From Polaromonas sp. (lineage in GTDB: Bacteria; Pseudomonadota; Gammaproteobacteria; Burkholderiales; Burkholderiaceae_C): a stretch of 49,681 nt of DNA. Both the position numbers and the translations under genes were made by a program. Location: NCBI GenBank assembly GCA_013824015.1, contig PNNC01000171.1:1-49681 (forward strand). Direction: 5' to 3'. Under the pieces are notes generated by a model. That model was not told where the DNA came from. It did no database searches and saw nothing but the letters and a program-made list of their open reading frames with translations. Within the stretch, counting starts at the first letter, position 1. Every line of letters starts with the position of its first letter. Below, one piece after another: positions 34,371 to 42,065 of this stretch.

Positions 34371-34948
34371 CAGGCGGCGGGTTGAGCAATCAGCACCGGC
34401 CTGAGCAGTTGCGCCAGCTCGGTGCCCTGGATCACGCGGATCTGGTGATCGGCCGCAAAACTGCGGGCCTTGTCGGTGATGTCGCCGGTCGTCACGCAGA
34501 TGCAGCTGCTGGCCTCGCGTGTGCTGCGGACGTTTTCCAGGCTCTGGAACACCTCCAGCCCCAGGCGCGCGGCCTTCCAGCGTTTGCTGCTCAGCAGCAC
34601 GGTGCGTCCGCCCTTGAGCAGCTCGAAGTCGGCGCCCACCAGATCCAGCCGGCGCACCTCGAAGCCTTCACGCAGCAGGGCCTGCTCCAGCGCCGCCGAA
34701 AATTCGCGCCAGGGCATCGCATTGATCCGTGCCAGCGTGGCTTCCACATGGGCGGTGCTGGGCGCGCGCAACTGGCGCCACAGCGTGATCAGCGCAATCA
34801 CCACAAACGGGAAGCCGCCCATGGCGCCAAAGGGGAAGTAGGGCGGCGGCAGCAGCGCCTTGGAGGCCAGCACAATGACGGCGGCAATCGACAGGCTGAT
34901 CCACCATGAGGAGCGCAGCAAGATCGCGAACAGCGACTTTTCGGCCAT
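34370..34948 (-). CDS. Membrane-anchored Mrr-like restriction endonuclease domain protein
   Basis: A 192-residue protein: two transmembrane helices (about 8-60) and a cytoplasmic PD-(D/E)xK-type domain. The domain shows WREFSAALEQALLREGFEVRRLDLVGADFELLKGGRTVLLSSKRWKAARLG, the Mrr_cat layout with Glu (REF), Asp (GADFEL) and a lysine motif. The lysine motif is SSKRW where QxK is usual. C-terminal CICVTTGDITDKA and VIQGTEL match the rest of the Mrr-like fold. Start at 34948 is chosen because upstream in-frame sequence is unlike protein. A membrane-tethered nuclease may act on incoming DNA or be a repair factor; no partner genes are present. Confidence 0.78.
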   Translation of the reverse strand: MAEKSLFAILLRSSWWISLSIAAVIVLASKALLPPPYFPFGAMGGFPFVVIALITLWRQLRAPSTAHVEATLARINAMPWREFSAALEQALLREGFEVRRLDLVGADFELLKGGRTVLLSSKRWKAARLGLEVFQSLENVRSTREASSCICVTTGDITDKARSFAADHQIRVIQGTELAQLLRPVLIAQPAA

Positions 34949-35048
34949 TTTGAATTTCAAGGGAGTCCTTTTCTGAAAAAGCAGCGCTGTTTGTATCACG
35001 CCCCGCGGCGGGCCTGCCGGCAATCCGCGCGGCAAGCTGGTATGCTTC

Positions 35049-35099
35049 AAAAATGATAGCTGCTTGCTCTTGTTTTGATTGGGCTGCAGGCCTTTTTTA
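35049..35099 (+). repeat. Dispersed bipartite element upstream of an EamA gene
   Basis: aaaaatgatagctgcttgctcttg, then gggctgcaggccttttttat. Opposite orientation to 34321. It lies between the divergent nuclease and transporter genes, 28 bases before the transporter start, so here it cannot be a simple end-of-gene terminator for the downstream gene and could attenuate it. Confidence 0.75.
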
Positions 35100-35126
35100 T
35101 CCAGAATGCCGAGGGTGTCCAGGGCC

Positions 35127-36077
35127 ATGAGCCAGGCGCACGATGACGCGCCGCGCCAGCGCGCCGCACTGGCACTGGGACTTGCGCTGGTCCTGGTGGT
35201 GATCTGGGGCGTCAATTTCTCGCTGCAGAAGTTCATCTTCGGCGTGGTCGGGCCCGGCGGCTTTCTGTTTGCGCGTTACCTGATCATGCCGGCCTGCGCG
35301 CTGGCCCTGCTGCTGTGGCGTTATGGCCGGCATTTTCCGGGGCTGTCACGGCGCGAGTTCTGGGAACTGGCCCGCCTCGGTGTCGCCGGGCATTTCCTGC
35401 ATGTGGGCATGGTGACCTACGGCATTCACTGGTCCACCGCGTTTTCAAGCTCGCTGATCCTGGCCTGCGGCCCGATTTTCACCTTGCTGATCCTGCGCCT
35501 GATGGGACTGGAGCCCCTGCACCGGGCGCAGCTGGCCGGCGTGGCGGTGGCCTTTGTCGGCGTGCTGATTTTCCTGTCCGACAAGTTGCTGGGCGGCCAG
35601 TGGCTGGCCACCGGCGGCGACCTGTTTCTGCTGGTTGCCGCGAGCTTTTTCTCGTATTACACGGTGGCGGCCAAGCCGCTGATCGAGCGCCACGGCGGTG
35701 TGCTGACCATGGCGTATGCGACGCTGCTCGGCAGTGTGCCGGTGCTGCTGTTTGCGGCGCCTGCGGGCCTGGCCGCGCCCTGGGGCCAGGCCTCATGGCA
35801 GGTCTGGCTGGCCCTGGTCTGGTCGGTCACGGTGGCGGCCTTTCTGGGCTGGCTGCTGTGGGGCTGGGTTAATGCGGTGCGGGGTGTGGCGCGCACCGCG
35901 CCGCTGATGTACCTGATGCCGCCGGTGGCCGGTCTGGTGGCCTGGCTGTTCGCCGGCGAGCAGTACACCGGCATCAAGCTGGCCGGCGCCGGGCTGACCC
36001 TGGTCGGCGTGGCGCTGGCGCAGTTCACCGGCAGGCGCCAGGCGCTGGCGCGCGCCGCGCCCGCGCCGGTGGACTGA
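35127..36077 (+). CDS. EamA/DMT-superfamily transporter
   Basis: A 316-residue, ten-helix inner-membrane transporter with two EamA repeats: WGVNFSLQKF...ARYLIMP in the first half and LLVAASFFSYYTVAAKPLIERHG and AGEQYTGIKLAGAGLTLVGVAL in the second. The superfamily exports amino acids, nucleotide precursors and other metabolites. Proximity to serA (99 bp) hints at an amino-acid link but is weak evidence. Start at 35127 chosen because the hydrophobic part begins soon after and upstream residues are encoded by the repeat element. Confidence 0.9.
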   Translation: MSQAHDDAPRQRAALALGLALVLVVIWGVNFSLQKFIFGVVGPGGFLFARYLIMPACALALLLWRYGRHFPGLSRREFWELARLGVAGHFLHVGMVTYGIHWSTAFSSSLILACGPIFTLLILRLMGLEPLHRAQLAGVAVAFVGVLIFLSDKLLGGQWLATGGDLFLLVAASFFSYYTVAAKPLIERHGGVLTMAYATLLGSVPVLLFAAPAGLAAPWGQASWQVWLALVWSVTVAAFLGWLLWGWVNAVRGVARTAPLMYLMPPVAGLVAWLFAGEQYTGIKLAGAGLTLVGVALAQFTGRRQALARAAPAPVD

Positions 36078-36175
36078 ACCGTTCACCGGCCCTGACCTTG
36101 CCGCGGTCAGGGCAAAGCGATTCGTCCATACTGGGTGCCCGACCATCCGCCGGCCTGTCCCGGCCTGACGCTCCC

Positions 36176-37405
36176 ATGACCAAACCCTCGCTCGATAAAA
36201 ACAAACTCAAGTTCCTGCTGCTCGAAGGCATCCATCCTTCCGCGATCACCGTGCTGCGCGACGCGGGCTACACCCAGATTGAAAGCCTGCCCGGTGCACT
36301 CGAGGGCGAGGAGCTCAAGGCCAAAATCGCCGATGCGCATTTTGTCGGCATCCGCTCGCGCACCCAGCTCACGGCCGAGGTGCTGGCCCACGCGCACAAG
36401 CTGGCCGCCGTCGGCTGTTTCTGCATAGGCACCAACCAGGTGGATTTGAACGCGGCGCGCGAGCGCGGCATCGCGGTGTTCAATGCGCCGTTTTCCAATA
36501 CACGTTCGGTGGCCGAGCTGGTGCTGGCCGAAGCGATTTTGCTGCTGCGCGGCGTGCCCGAAAAAAGCGCCGCGGCGCACCGCGGCGGCTGGCTGAAGTC
36601 GGCCGACAACGCCTTCGAGATTCGCGGCAAGACCCTGGGCATCGTCGGTTACGGCTCCATCGGCACACAACTCTCGGTGCTGGCCGAAAACCTGGGCATG
36701 CAGGTGGTGTTTTTCGACGTGGTGACCAAGTTGCCGCTGGGCAATGCGCGGCAGGTCGGCAAGCTGCACGATCTGCTGGCGCAGTCCGACGTGGTGAGCC
36801 TGCATGTGCCCGAAACCCGGGCCACGCAGTGGATGATAGGCGCGGCCGAAATCGCCGCCATCAAGCCCGGCGCGGTGTTTATCAACGCCTCACGCGGCAC
36901 CGTGGTCGAGATTGAGCCGCTGGCTGCAGCCCTGCGCAGCAAACAACTGCTGGGCGCGGCGATTGACGTGTTTCCGGTCGAGCCGAAAAGCAACAAGGAC
37001 GTTTTCGAGTCGCCGCTGCGCGGTCTCGACAACGTGATCCTGACGCCGCATGTGGGCGGCTCCACCATGGAGGCGCAAGCCAACATCGGTATCGAGGTGG
37101 CCGAAAAACTGGTCAAGTACAGCGACAACGGCACCTCGACCTCGTCGGTCAATTTCCCCGAGGTCGCCTTGCCGGCGCACCCCGGCAAACACCGCTTGCT
37201 GCACATTCACCGCAATGTGCCGGGCGTGCTGGCAGAGATCAACCAGGTGTTCGCCGGCAACGGCATCAACATTGCCTCGCAGTTTCTGCAGACCAACGAG
37301 GCCATCGGTTACGTGGTGATCGACATCGACGCCGCGCATTCCGACCTGGCGCTGGCCAAGCTGGCCCAGGTCACCGGCACCATCCGCAGCCGCGTCTTGT
37401 TCTAG
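36176..37405 (+). CDS. serA: D-3-phosphoglycerate dehydrogenase
   Basis: First enzyme of serine synthesis, oxidising 3-phosphoglycerate to 3-phosphohydroxypyruvate with NAD+. At 409 residues it is collinear with E. coli SerA: LLLEGIH, GCFCIGTNQVDL, FNAPFSNTRSVAELV, the NAD motif GIVGYGSIGTQL, and the catalytic residues Arg240 (ASRGTVV) and His292 (TPHVGGST) at the same numbers as in E. coli. The C-terminal ACT domain (HIHRNVPGVLAEINQVFAG...) is the site of serine feedback inhibition in the E. coli enzyme. The shared residue numbering confirms the start at 36176. Confidence 0.97.
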   Translation: MTKPSLDKNKLKFLLLEGIHPSAITVLRDAGYTQIESLPGALEGEELKAKIADAHFVGIRSRTQLTAEVLAHAHKLAAVGCFCIGTNQVDLNAARERGIAVFNAPFSNTRSVAELVLAEAILLLRGVPEKSAAAHRGGWLKSADNAFEIRGKTLGIVGYGSIGTQLSVLAENLGMQVVFFDVVTKLPLGNARQVGKLHDLLAQSDVVSLHVPETRATQWMIGAAEIAAIKPGAVFINASRGTVVEIEPLAAALRSKQLLGAAIDVFPVEPKSNKDVFESPLRGLDNVILTPHVGGSTMEAQANIGIEVAEKLVKYSDNGTSTSSVNFPEVALPAHPGKHRLLHIHRNVPGVLAEINQVFAGNGINIASQFLQTNEAIGYVVIDIDAAHSDLALAKLAQVTGTIRSRVLF

Positions 37406-37413
37406 CCACCGGC

Positions 37414-37470
37414 CGCTATCAAATCAGGAGCTGCTTGCCCTTGTCTGGCAAGGGCCAGAGGCCTTTTTTA
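37414..37470 (+). repeat. Dispersed bipartite element after serA
   Basis: gctatcaaatcaggagctgcttgcccttgtc..., containing a cttgcc/ggcaag hairpin and ending agaggcctttttta. It begins 9 bases after the serA stop. Hairpin plus T-run makes it a credible rho-independent terminator. It is among the least degraded copies in the window. Confidence 0.85.
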
Positions 37471-37490
37471 CCTGAAAACCAGGGGACGCT

Positions 37491-38090
37491 TCAGGGCGCC
37501 GGGACTTTCAGCCCCAGCAGGCCGGCCAGCGCAGCGGTCGGCATGGATCCTTCCTGGGTGACCAGCGCGCCGGTCTCGGCGTGGTTGCCGACGATGGTCG
37601 GGATCGAAGCAAAGCCGAAACGCGTCAGCAGTTCGGTGTTTTTGGCCACATCGGCTTTTTGCGCCTCGATGTCGCTGGCGGCGCTGATGCCGCCACCCTT
37701 GGCGGTCATCGAGGCTTCATGTTGATCCATCGCCGCGACCGGATCCTTGGCCGCCAGCAGGGTCGCGCCCTGGGCCGTGCTGGACGCATTGAGCATGCCG
37801 ACCGGGATCCAGACAAACCGCGCCTGGGACTTCAACGGCCTGGCGGCTTCCCACAGCGCCGTGCAATGCGGGCACTGGGCATCAAAAAACACATACACCG
37901 TGCGTGCGCTCATGGCCGAGCCGACGCTGAAACCCTTGGCCTCGGCGGCGATGGCGGCCACCGATACCGGTGTGGAGGCGGCCGCGGCGGCCGGTTTGCC
38001 GGGGTCAGCGGCGTCCTTGCAGCCGGCCAGCAGCAGGCTGGCAGCGATCAGGGCAGCGGGGAAAATTCTGGCGGAAAAAGTGAAGTTCAT
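37491..38090 (-). CDS. DsbC/DsbG-like thioredoxin-fold lipoprotein
   Basis: A 199-residue exported protein with a lipobox LAGC (Cys24), a Pro/Ala linker and a thioredoxin fold of the DsbC/G catalytic-domain type: VYVFFDAQCPHC gives the CxxC Cys73-Cys76, and FASIPTIV supplies the cis-proline loop. It lacks the N-terminal dimerisation domain of DsbC, so it is likely a monomeric, membrane-anchored thiol-disulfide protein of the periplasm. The start at 38090 places the signal correctly. It converges on serA across the repeat element. Confidence 0.88.
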   Translation of the reverse strand: MNFTFSARIFPAALIAASLLLAGCKDAADPGKPAAAAASTPVSVAAIAAEAKGFSVGSAMSARTVYVFFDAQCPHCTALWEAARPLKSQARFVWIPVGMLNASSTAQGATLLAAKDPVAAMDQHEASMTAKGGGISAASDIEAQKADVAKNTELLTRFGFASIPTIVGNHAETGALVTQEGSMPTAALAGLLGLKVPAP

Positions 38091-38195
38091 GGACGCCCTT
38101 GCAGTGAGCCTGCAAGCATAGCGCAGCCCCGGCGGGCGCTCCGCGCGGGCGCCACTTACCCCCGCCTTCTGTGGGCCACCCTGTGGATAAGCCCG

Positions 38196-38230
38196 TGAAA
38201 AAGCCACGAGAGGCTTGCCTGTCGTGGCTT
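38196..38230 (-). terminator. Rho-independent terminator for the second Bug gene
   Basis: A perfect 9-base inverted repeat (aagccacga 38201-38209, tcgtggctt 38222-38230) with a 12-base loop. On the minus strand it is followed by a short T-run (gtgaaaa on the plus strand). It lies 50 bases after the stop of the minus-strand Bug gene. Confidence 0.75.
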
Positions 38231-38280
38231 GCAGCGGATTGCCCGCGGATTAAGCGGCCGTCGCGGGACCCCCGCGATCC

Positions 38281-39258
38281 TTATCCCTTGTTGGCCATGC
38301 CGAGGCGCTCGATGGTGGCTTTTTCGGCCGCAAAGGTCTCGCGGGCAAAACGCGTGTACTGCGCGGTGTTCATGTAGATCACCGACTGGTCGTACTTGTC
38401 GAAGGTGGCCAGCACGGCCGGATCGTTGAGGGTGCGGCGGAAGGCCTCGTGCAGGGTCGCGACCACGGCCGGGTCCATGCCCTTGGGGCCGCAGACGCCG
38501 AAGGGCGAGTCCGACACCGTGTCGTAGCCAAGTTCGTTCAGCGTCGGCACGTTGGGCCAGCGCTTGGTGCGTTTGCTGCCATAGGTGGCCAGCAGCCGCA
38601 GCTTGCCGGACTCGACATGCGGGCCCCAGCCGGTGGCGTCGCTGGCGCCCATCACGTGGCCGCCGAGGATGGCCTGCATGTTGTCGGCATTGCCCTTGAA
38701 CGGCACATGGGTCAGCTTGATGCCGGCGCGCTGCGCAAATTCCTCGACCGCGAGGTGCGGGCTGGTACCGGTGCCGGTCGAGCCATAGGTGAATTTTTCG
38801 GGGTTGGCCTTGGCATAGGCCACGAGGTCCTTGATGCTTTTGATCGGCGAATCGGCGGGCACGACCAGGCCGAAGGTGTAGCCGGTCAGGCAGGCGATCC
38901 AGGTGAAGTCCTTCAGCGGGTCGTACTGCACTTTCTGCATGTGCGGGATGCGGAATACGCCGTGCGGCAACTGGGTCAGGGTGTAGCCGTCCGGCTTGGC
39001 CGACATCATTTCGTTGGCGCCCAGCATGCCGCCAGCGCCCGGCTTGTTGTCAACGATGATGGTCTGGCCCAGCGTCTTGCCGGCGCTTTCGGCCAGCGCA
39101 CGGATCACCGCATCGGTGGAGCCGCCAGCTGGCCAGGGGCAGATATAACGGATGGGACGCGAGGGAAAGGCCGGGGCCTGGGCCCGGCCCAGCGAGGGCA
39201 GGGCGATGCCGGCGGCGGCAGCGGCGGCAGTGGTGAGGAAGTCGCGGCGTTGGGTCAT
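38281..39258 (-). CDS. Bug-family (TctC) periplasmic binding protein, second copy
   Basis: A 325-residue receptor with a Tat-type signal (MTQRRDFLTTAAAAAAG) and the Bug motif FPSRPIRYICPWPAGGSTDAVIRALAE, followed by VDNKPGAGGMLGANEMM and YDPLKDF. Divergent in sequence from the Bug protein at 24142, so ligands probably differ. No transporter genes are adjacent. It is divergent from the small-protein/Hsp70-like pair and ended by the terminator at 38196-38230. Confidence 0.93.
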   Translation of the reverse strand: MTQRRDFLTTAAAAAAGIALPSLGRAQAPAFPSRPIRYICPWPAGGSTDAVIRALAESAGKTLGQTIIVDNKPGAGGMLGANEMMSAKPDGYTLTQLPHGVFRIPHMQKVQYDPLKDFTWIACLTGYTFGLVVPADSPIKSIKDLVAYAKANPEKFTYGSTGTGTSPHLAVEEFAQRAGIKLTHVPFKGNADNMQAILGGHVMGASDATGWGPHVESGKLRLLATYGSKRTKRWPNVPTLNELGYDTVSDSPFGVCGPKGMDPAVVATLHEAFRRTLNDPAVLATFDKYDQSVIYMNTAQYTRFARETFAAEKATIERLGMANKG

Positions 39259-39450
39259 GGTGGCTCCGGAAAAGGTGGTGCAGAGGTGGTGCAGAACTGT
39301 AGCTTGCAGCTTAGCCAGAGGCGGACCCGCTGTCATCAAGGTTTACGCGGGGCGTGAATTCTGCACCGTGGAACCCGGACGCTGCACCGCTGCGTGGGGG
39401 CTAAAATCGCTGCTGCCGCTCCGTGTTGTTTTCCATCGAATTGATTCCCT

Positions 39451-39984
39451 GTGACCGCCATCGCTTCCTCGCCTTCCCCCGCCCATTTTCCCGATTCCTC
39501 CTTGCTGACCGATGCCACCGATGGCGACAGCCCGGTGCAGCAGCCACGACTGTGGTGCGGTGACGGCTGGACCGCCCGTGTGATCAAGAACGAGGACGAC
39601 GACGGCTGGGCTGTTGCCATGATCCGCGACGGCGAGCCGGAGCCGGCGCTGGTCGGGCCCTGGACCATGGGGCGCGACAAGAAGAACCCCAAGCCGCTGG
39701 ACGGCACGGCCTTCATCACCCTGGTCAAGACCGCCTCGGAGTTTGTGCGTCGCCATGAGCAGCAGTTACATGCGACGCTGCACCAGAGCCTCGAGGTCGA
39801 TTGCCGCGGCGCGCGTATCACCGTGTCGCTGGACATCGAACCCGACGAGGACAATCCGTCGGCGCTGCTGAGCGCGCACGACGAGGCCGGCGAACAGCTT
39901 GCGCAGCTGCGTGTGCCACCCAACTTCAGGCTGAGCCGGGTCAGCGCGACAGCCTGGGCCGACAGCGGCTTCGCCAGGCCTTGA
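39451..39984 (+). CDS. Hypothetical protein coupled to the Hsp70-like gene
   Basis: A 177-residue soluble protein starting with GTG. After a disordered N-terminus it reads RLWCGDGWTARVIKNEDDDGWAVAMIRDGEPEPALVGPWTMGRDKKNPKPLD, a beta-rich module, and a helix ASEFVRRHEQQLHATLH. I do not know a named family. Its stop overlaps the TTG start of the Hsp70-like gene (ttga at 39981-39984), so the two are translationally coupled and the protein may be a co-factor or substrate adaptor of that ATPase; this is inference from context only. Confidence 0.72.
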   Translation: MTAIASSPSPAHFPDSSLLTDATDGDSPVQQPRLWCGDGWTARVIKNEDDDGWAVAMIRDGEPEPALVGPWTMGRDKKNPKPLDGTAFITLVKTASEFVRRHEQQLHATLHQSLEVDCRGARITVSLDIEPDEDNPSALLSAHDEAGEQLAQLRVPPNFRLSRVSATAWADSGFARP

Positions 39985-41249
39985 GCGCATCGCGCGACGC
40001 CTGCGGCATCGACTTCGGCACCTCCAACTCGACGGCGGCCTGCGTCCGCGCGGACGCGCCCGGCGAGGTCGGCTTGCTGGCGCTGGAGGATGGCAGGCCG
40101 ACCTTGCCCTCGGTGGTGTTCTTCCATGCCGAGGACGCTCACATCAGTTATGGCCGCGCCGCGCTGGCCGATTACCTGGCCGGTGACGAAGGCCGGCTGA
40201 TGCGTTCGCTCAAAAGCCTGCTCGGCACGTCGCTGATCGACGAGCAGACCGAAGTTGCCGGCCGCGCGTTGCCGTTTCGTGAGCTGCTGGCGCAGTTCAT
40301 CGGCGAGCTCAAACGCCGCGCCGAGCAGGCGGCTGGCCGCAGCTTCAGCCGCGCGGTGCTGGGCCGTCCGGTATTTTTTGTCGATGGTGATGCGGCGGCC
40401 GACCGCCAGGCCCAGGACACCCTGGCCGGCATCGCCCAGGCGGTGGGCTTCAGCGAGATTGCCTTCCAGTACGAACCGATTGCCGCGGCCTTCGACTACG
40501 AATCCCGGGTGACACGCGAAGAGCTGGTGCTGGTGGTGGACATCGGCGGCGGCACCTCGGACTTCGCACTGGTGCGGCTGGCGCCGGAACGCGCGGGGCG
40601 GGCCGACCGGCGGGGTGACATCCTGGCCAGCGGTGGCGTGCACATCGGCGGCACCGACTTCGACAAGTACCTGAGCCTGGCCAGCGTGATGCCCTCGCTG
40701 GGCCTGGGCAGCCTGCTCAAGAGCGGGCTGCTGATGCCGTCGGCGCCATACTTCAACCTGGCGACCTGGCACACCATCAATTTTGCGTACACCCGCAAGG
40801 CGGCGGCCCAGCTCGCCGAGCTGCGCCGCGAAGCCGCCGAGCCGGACAAGCTGGACCGCCTGCAGGCGCTGGTGGCGCAACGCGCCGGTCACTGGCTGGC
40901 AATGCAGGTCGAGGACGCCAAGATGGCCTTGTCCGGCGCCGGCGAAACACGCATGGACCTGGGCCGCATCAGCCCCGGGGAAAGCCTGCTGTTGCAGCGT
41001 GCCGATTTTGATGCCGCCATTTCCGCGCTGGTGGCCGACATTGCCGCCAGTGTCAGCGGCCTGCTGCGCGACGCCGGTGTGGCGGCGAACGCGGTGGACA
41101 CGGTGTTTTTCACGGGTGGCTCCAGCAGCGTGCCGCTGCTGCGCGCGCGCATCGCCGCCTTGCTGCCGCAGGCACGCCGCGTCGAGGGTGACCTGTTCGG
41201 CAGCATTGGCACCGGCCTGGCGCTCGACGCGCTGCGCAAGTTCGGCTGA
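39981..41249 (+). CDS. Hsp70-family ATPase, YegD-like
   Basis: A 422-residue actin-fold ATPase related to DnaK and closest to the YegD type. Phosphate-1 motif CGIDFGTSNSTAACV, phosphate-2 VVDIGGGTSDFALVRL and adenosine motif FFTGGSSSVPLLRARI are present. The peptide-binding beta-domain and lid of DnaK are absent, as in YegD. The start is TTG at 39981, four bases overlapping the upstream stop; the next in-frame Met would remove the phosphate-1 loop, which supports the TTG. Function of YegD proteins is unknown; a nucleotide-dependent chaperone-like role is the family-level expectation. Confidence 0.88.
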   Translation: MSASRDACGIDFGTSNSTAACVRADAPGEVGLLALEDGRPTLPSVVFFHAEDAHISYGRAALADYLAGDEGRLMRSLKSLLGTSLIDEQTEVAGRALPFRELLAQFIGELKRRAEQAAGRSFSRAVLGRPVFFVDGDAAADRQAQDTLAGIAQAVGFSEIAFQYEPIAAAFDYESRVTREELVLVVDIGGGTSDFALVRLAPERAGRADRRGDILASGGVHIGGTDFDKYLSLASVMPSLGLGSLLKSGLLMPSAPYFNLATWHTINFAYTRKAAAQLAELRREAAEPDKLDRLQALVAQRAGHWLAMQVEDAKMALSGAGETRMDLGRISPGESLLLQRADFDAAISALVADIAASVSGLLRDAGVAANAVDTVFFTGGSSSVPLLRARIAALLPQARRVEGDLFGSIGTGLALDALRKFG

Positions 41250-41586
41250 GGCAGGACTTGTCTTTGCGGGCCGGACCCGCGTTGCTTGTCCGCTTTTTTT
41301 GTCATTGCGCGTGACCCGCCATCCATGGTGGATCACCAGCGTCGCCAGTTGTTGCGGCATGGATCCCGGATCAGGTCCGGGATGACCAGCCATCGGTGCC
41401 TGCCCAGACGCCCCCGCCGGCGGTAACCTGCGGGGGCGTTTGTCTTGCACCACGGACCGGTAAATCCGTTTGCCAGCAGCCAGTATCCGACGGCCGTCGC
41501 AAAAAGTGCTTCTGTATTTCTGCAGATTGCTCTGCATATCAGCAATAATTCCTGAATAAACGAAGATATGAAGGAAATATTGCTGT
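41250..41586. other. 337-bp intergenic region with hairpins
   Basis: Follows the Hsp70-like gene. It contains a gcggg/cccgc stem (41266-41280) with a T-run a little downstream (a doubtful terminator), and an 8-base perfect hairpin atcccgga-tcagg-tccgggat at 41363-41383. Hairpins of that form are dispersed in many proteobacterial genomes. An AT-rich promoter/operator region lies before the Lrp gene. No gene seen. Confidence 0.5.
41526..41584 (+). promoter_or_regulatory. Probable autoregulatory operator of the Lrp/AsnC gene
   Basis: Three copies of attgct/agcaat alternate: attgct at 41526, agcaat at 41541 and attgct at 41579. The outer pair forms a 13-base inverted repeat, agcaataattcct (41541-41553) and aggaaatattgct (41572-41584), with one mismatch and an 18-base spacer, ending two bases before the start codon. 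Half-site spacing of about 16 and 31 bases between arms suits an Lrp-family octamer binding one DNA face. Autorepression is usual in the family. Confidence 0.65.
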
Positions 41587-42045
41587 ATGGATAAAACCGA
41601 CCGGAAAATCCTGCAGGTGCTGCAGGCCAATGCGCGGGCCAGCCTGCAGGAGATCGGCCAGGCCGTGGGCCTGAGCCACACGCCGTGCTGGAGCCGCATC
41701 AAGAAGATGGAAGAGTCAGGCGTGATCGAGGGCTACACCGTGCGCCTCAATGCCGCGGCGCTGGATCTCAGCGACACGGTGCTGGTGCAGGTCACGCTGG
41801 ACAGCCACTCCGACAACACGCTGGAGAAATTCGGCGAGACGCTGGCGAAAATTCCGGAGGTGATCGAGGCCTACCTGGTCTCGGGCGACTACGACTATTT
41901 GCTGCGCATCGCGGTCAGCGGCACCCGGGACTACGAACGGCTGTTGCGCGAGCGGCTCTACAAGATCAAGGGCATACGCCACAGCAAGTCCAGCTTTGTG
42001 CTGCGCACCCTGAAGAAAGCCGACCTGCCACTGTTCCCGGCCTGA
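41587..42045 (+). CDS. Lrp/AsnC-family transcriptional regulator
   Basis: A 152-residue regulator: N-terminal winged helix-turn-helix (DKTDRKILQVLQANARASLQEIGQAVGLS, then SRIKKMEESGVIEGY) and a C-terminal RAM/AsnC ligand domain (IPEVIEAYLVSGDYDYLLRIAV). Such proteins sense amino acids and control their metabolism or export. The convergent neighbour is an EamA-type exporter gene, a plausible but unproven target. The ATG follows the inverted repeat described separately; it leaves little room for a normal ribosome site other than aagga inside the repeat, so the operator and translation start are merged. Confidence 0.94.
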   Translation: MDKTDRKILQVLQANARASLQEIGQAVGLSHTPCWSRIKKMEESGVIEGYTVRLNAAALDLSDTVLVQVTLDSHSDNTLEKFGETLAKIPEVIEAYLVSGDYDYLLRIAVSGTRDYERLLRERLYKIKGIRHSKSSFVLRTLKKADLPLFPA

Positions 42046-42065
42046 GGCCGGAGTGCGGCCGGAAA

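Noticed and set aside
41363-41383. atcccgga-tcagg-tccgggat hairpin as a gene terminator
   Set aside because: It has no T-run and is 114 bases after the nearest stop; hairpins like it are dispersed in many genomes. Reported only as part of the intergenic description.
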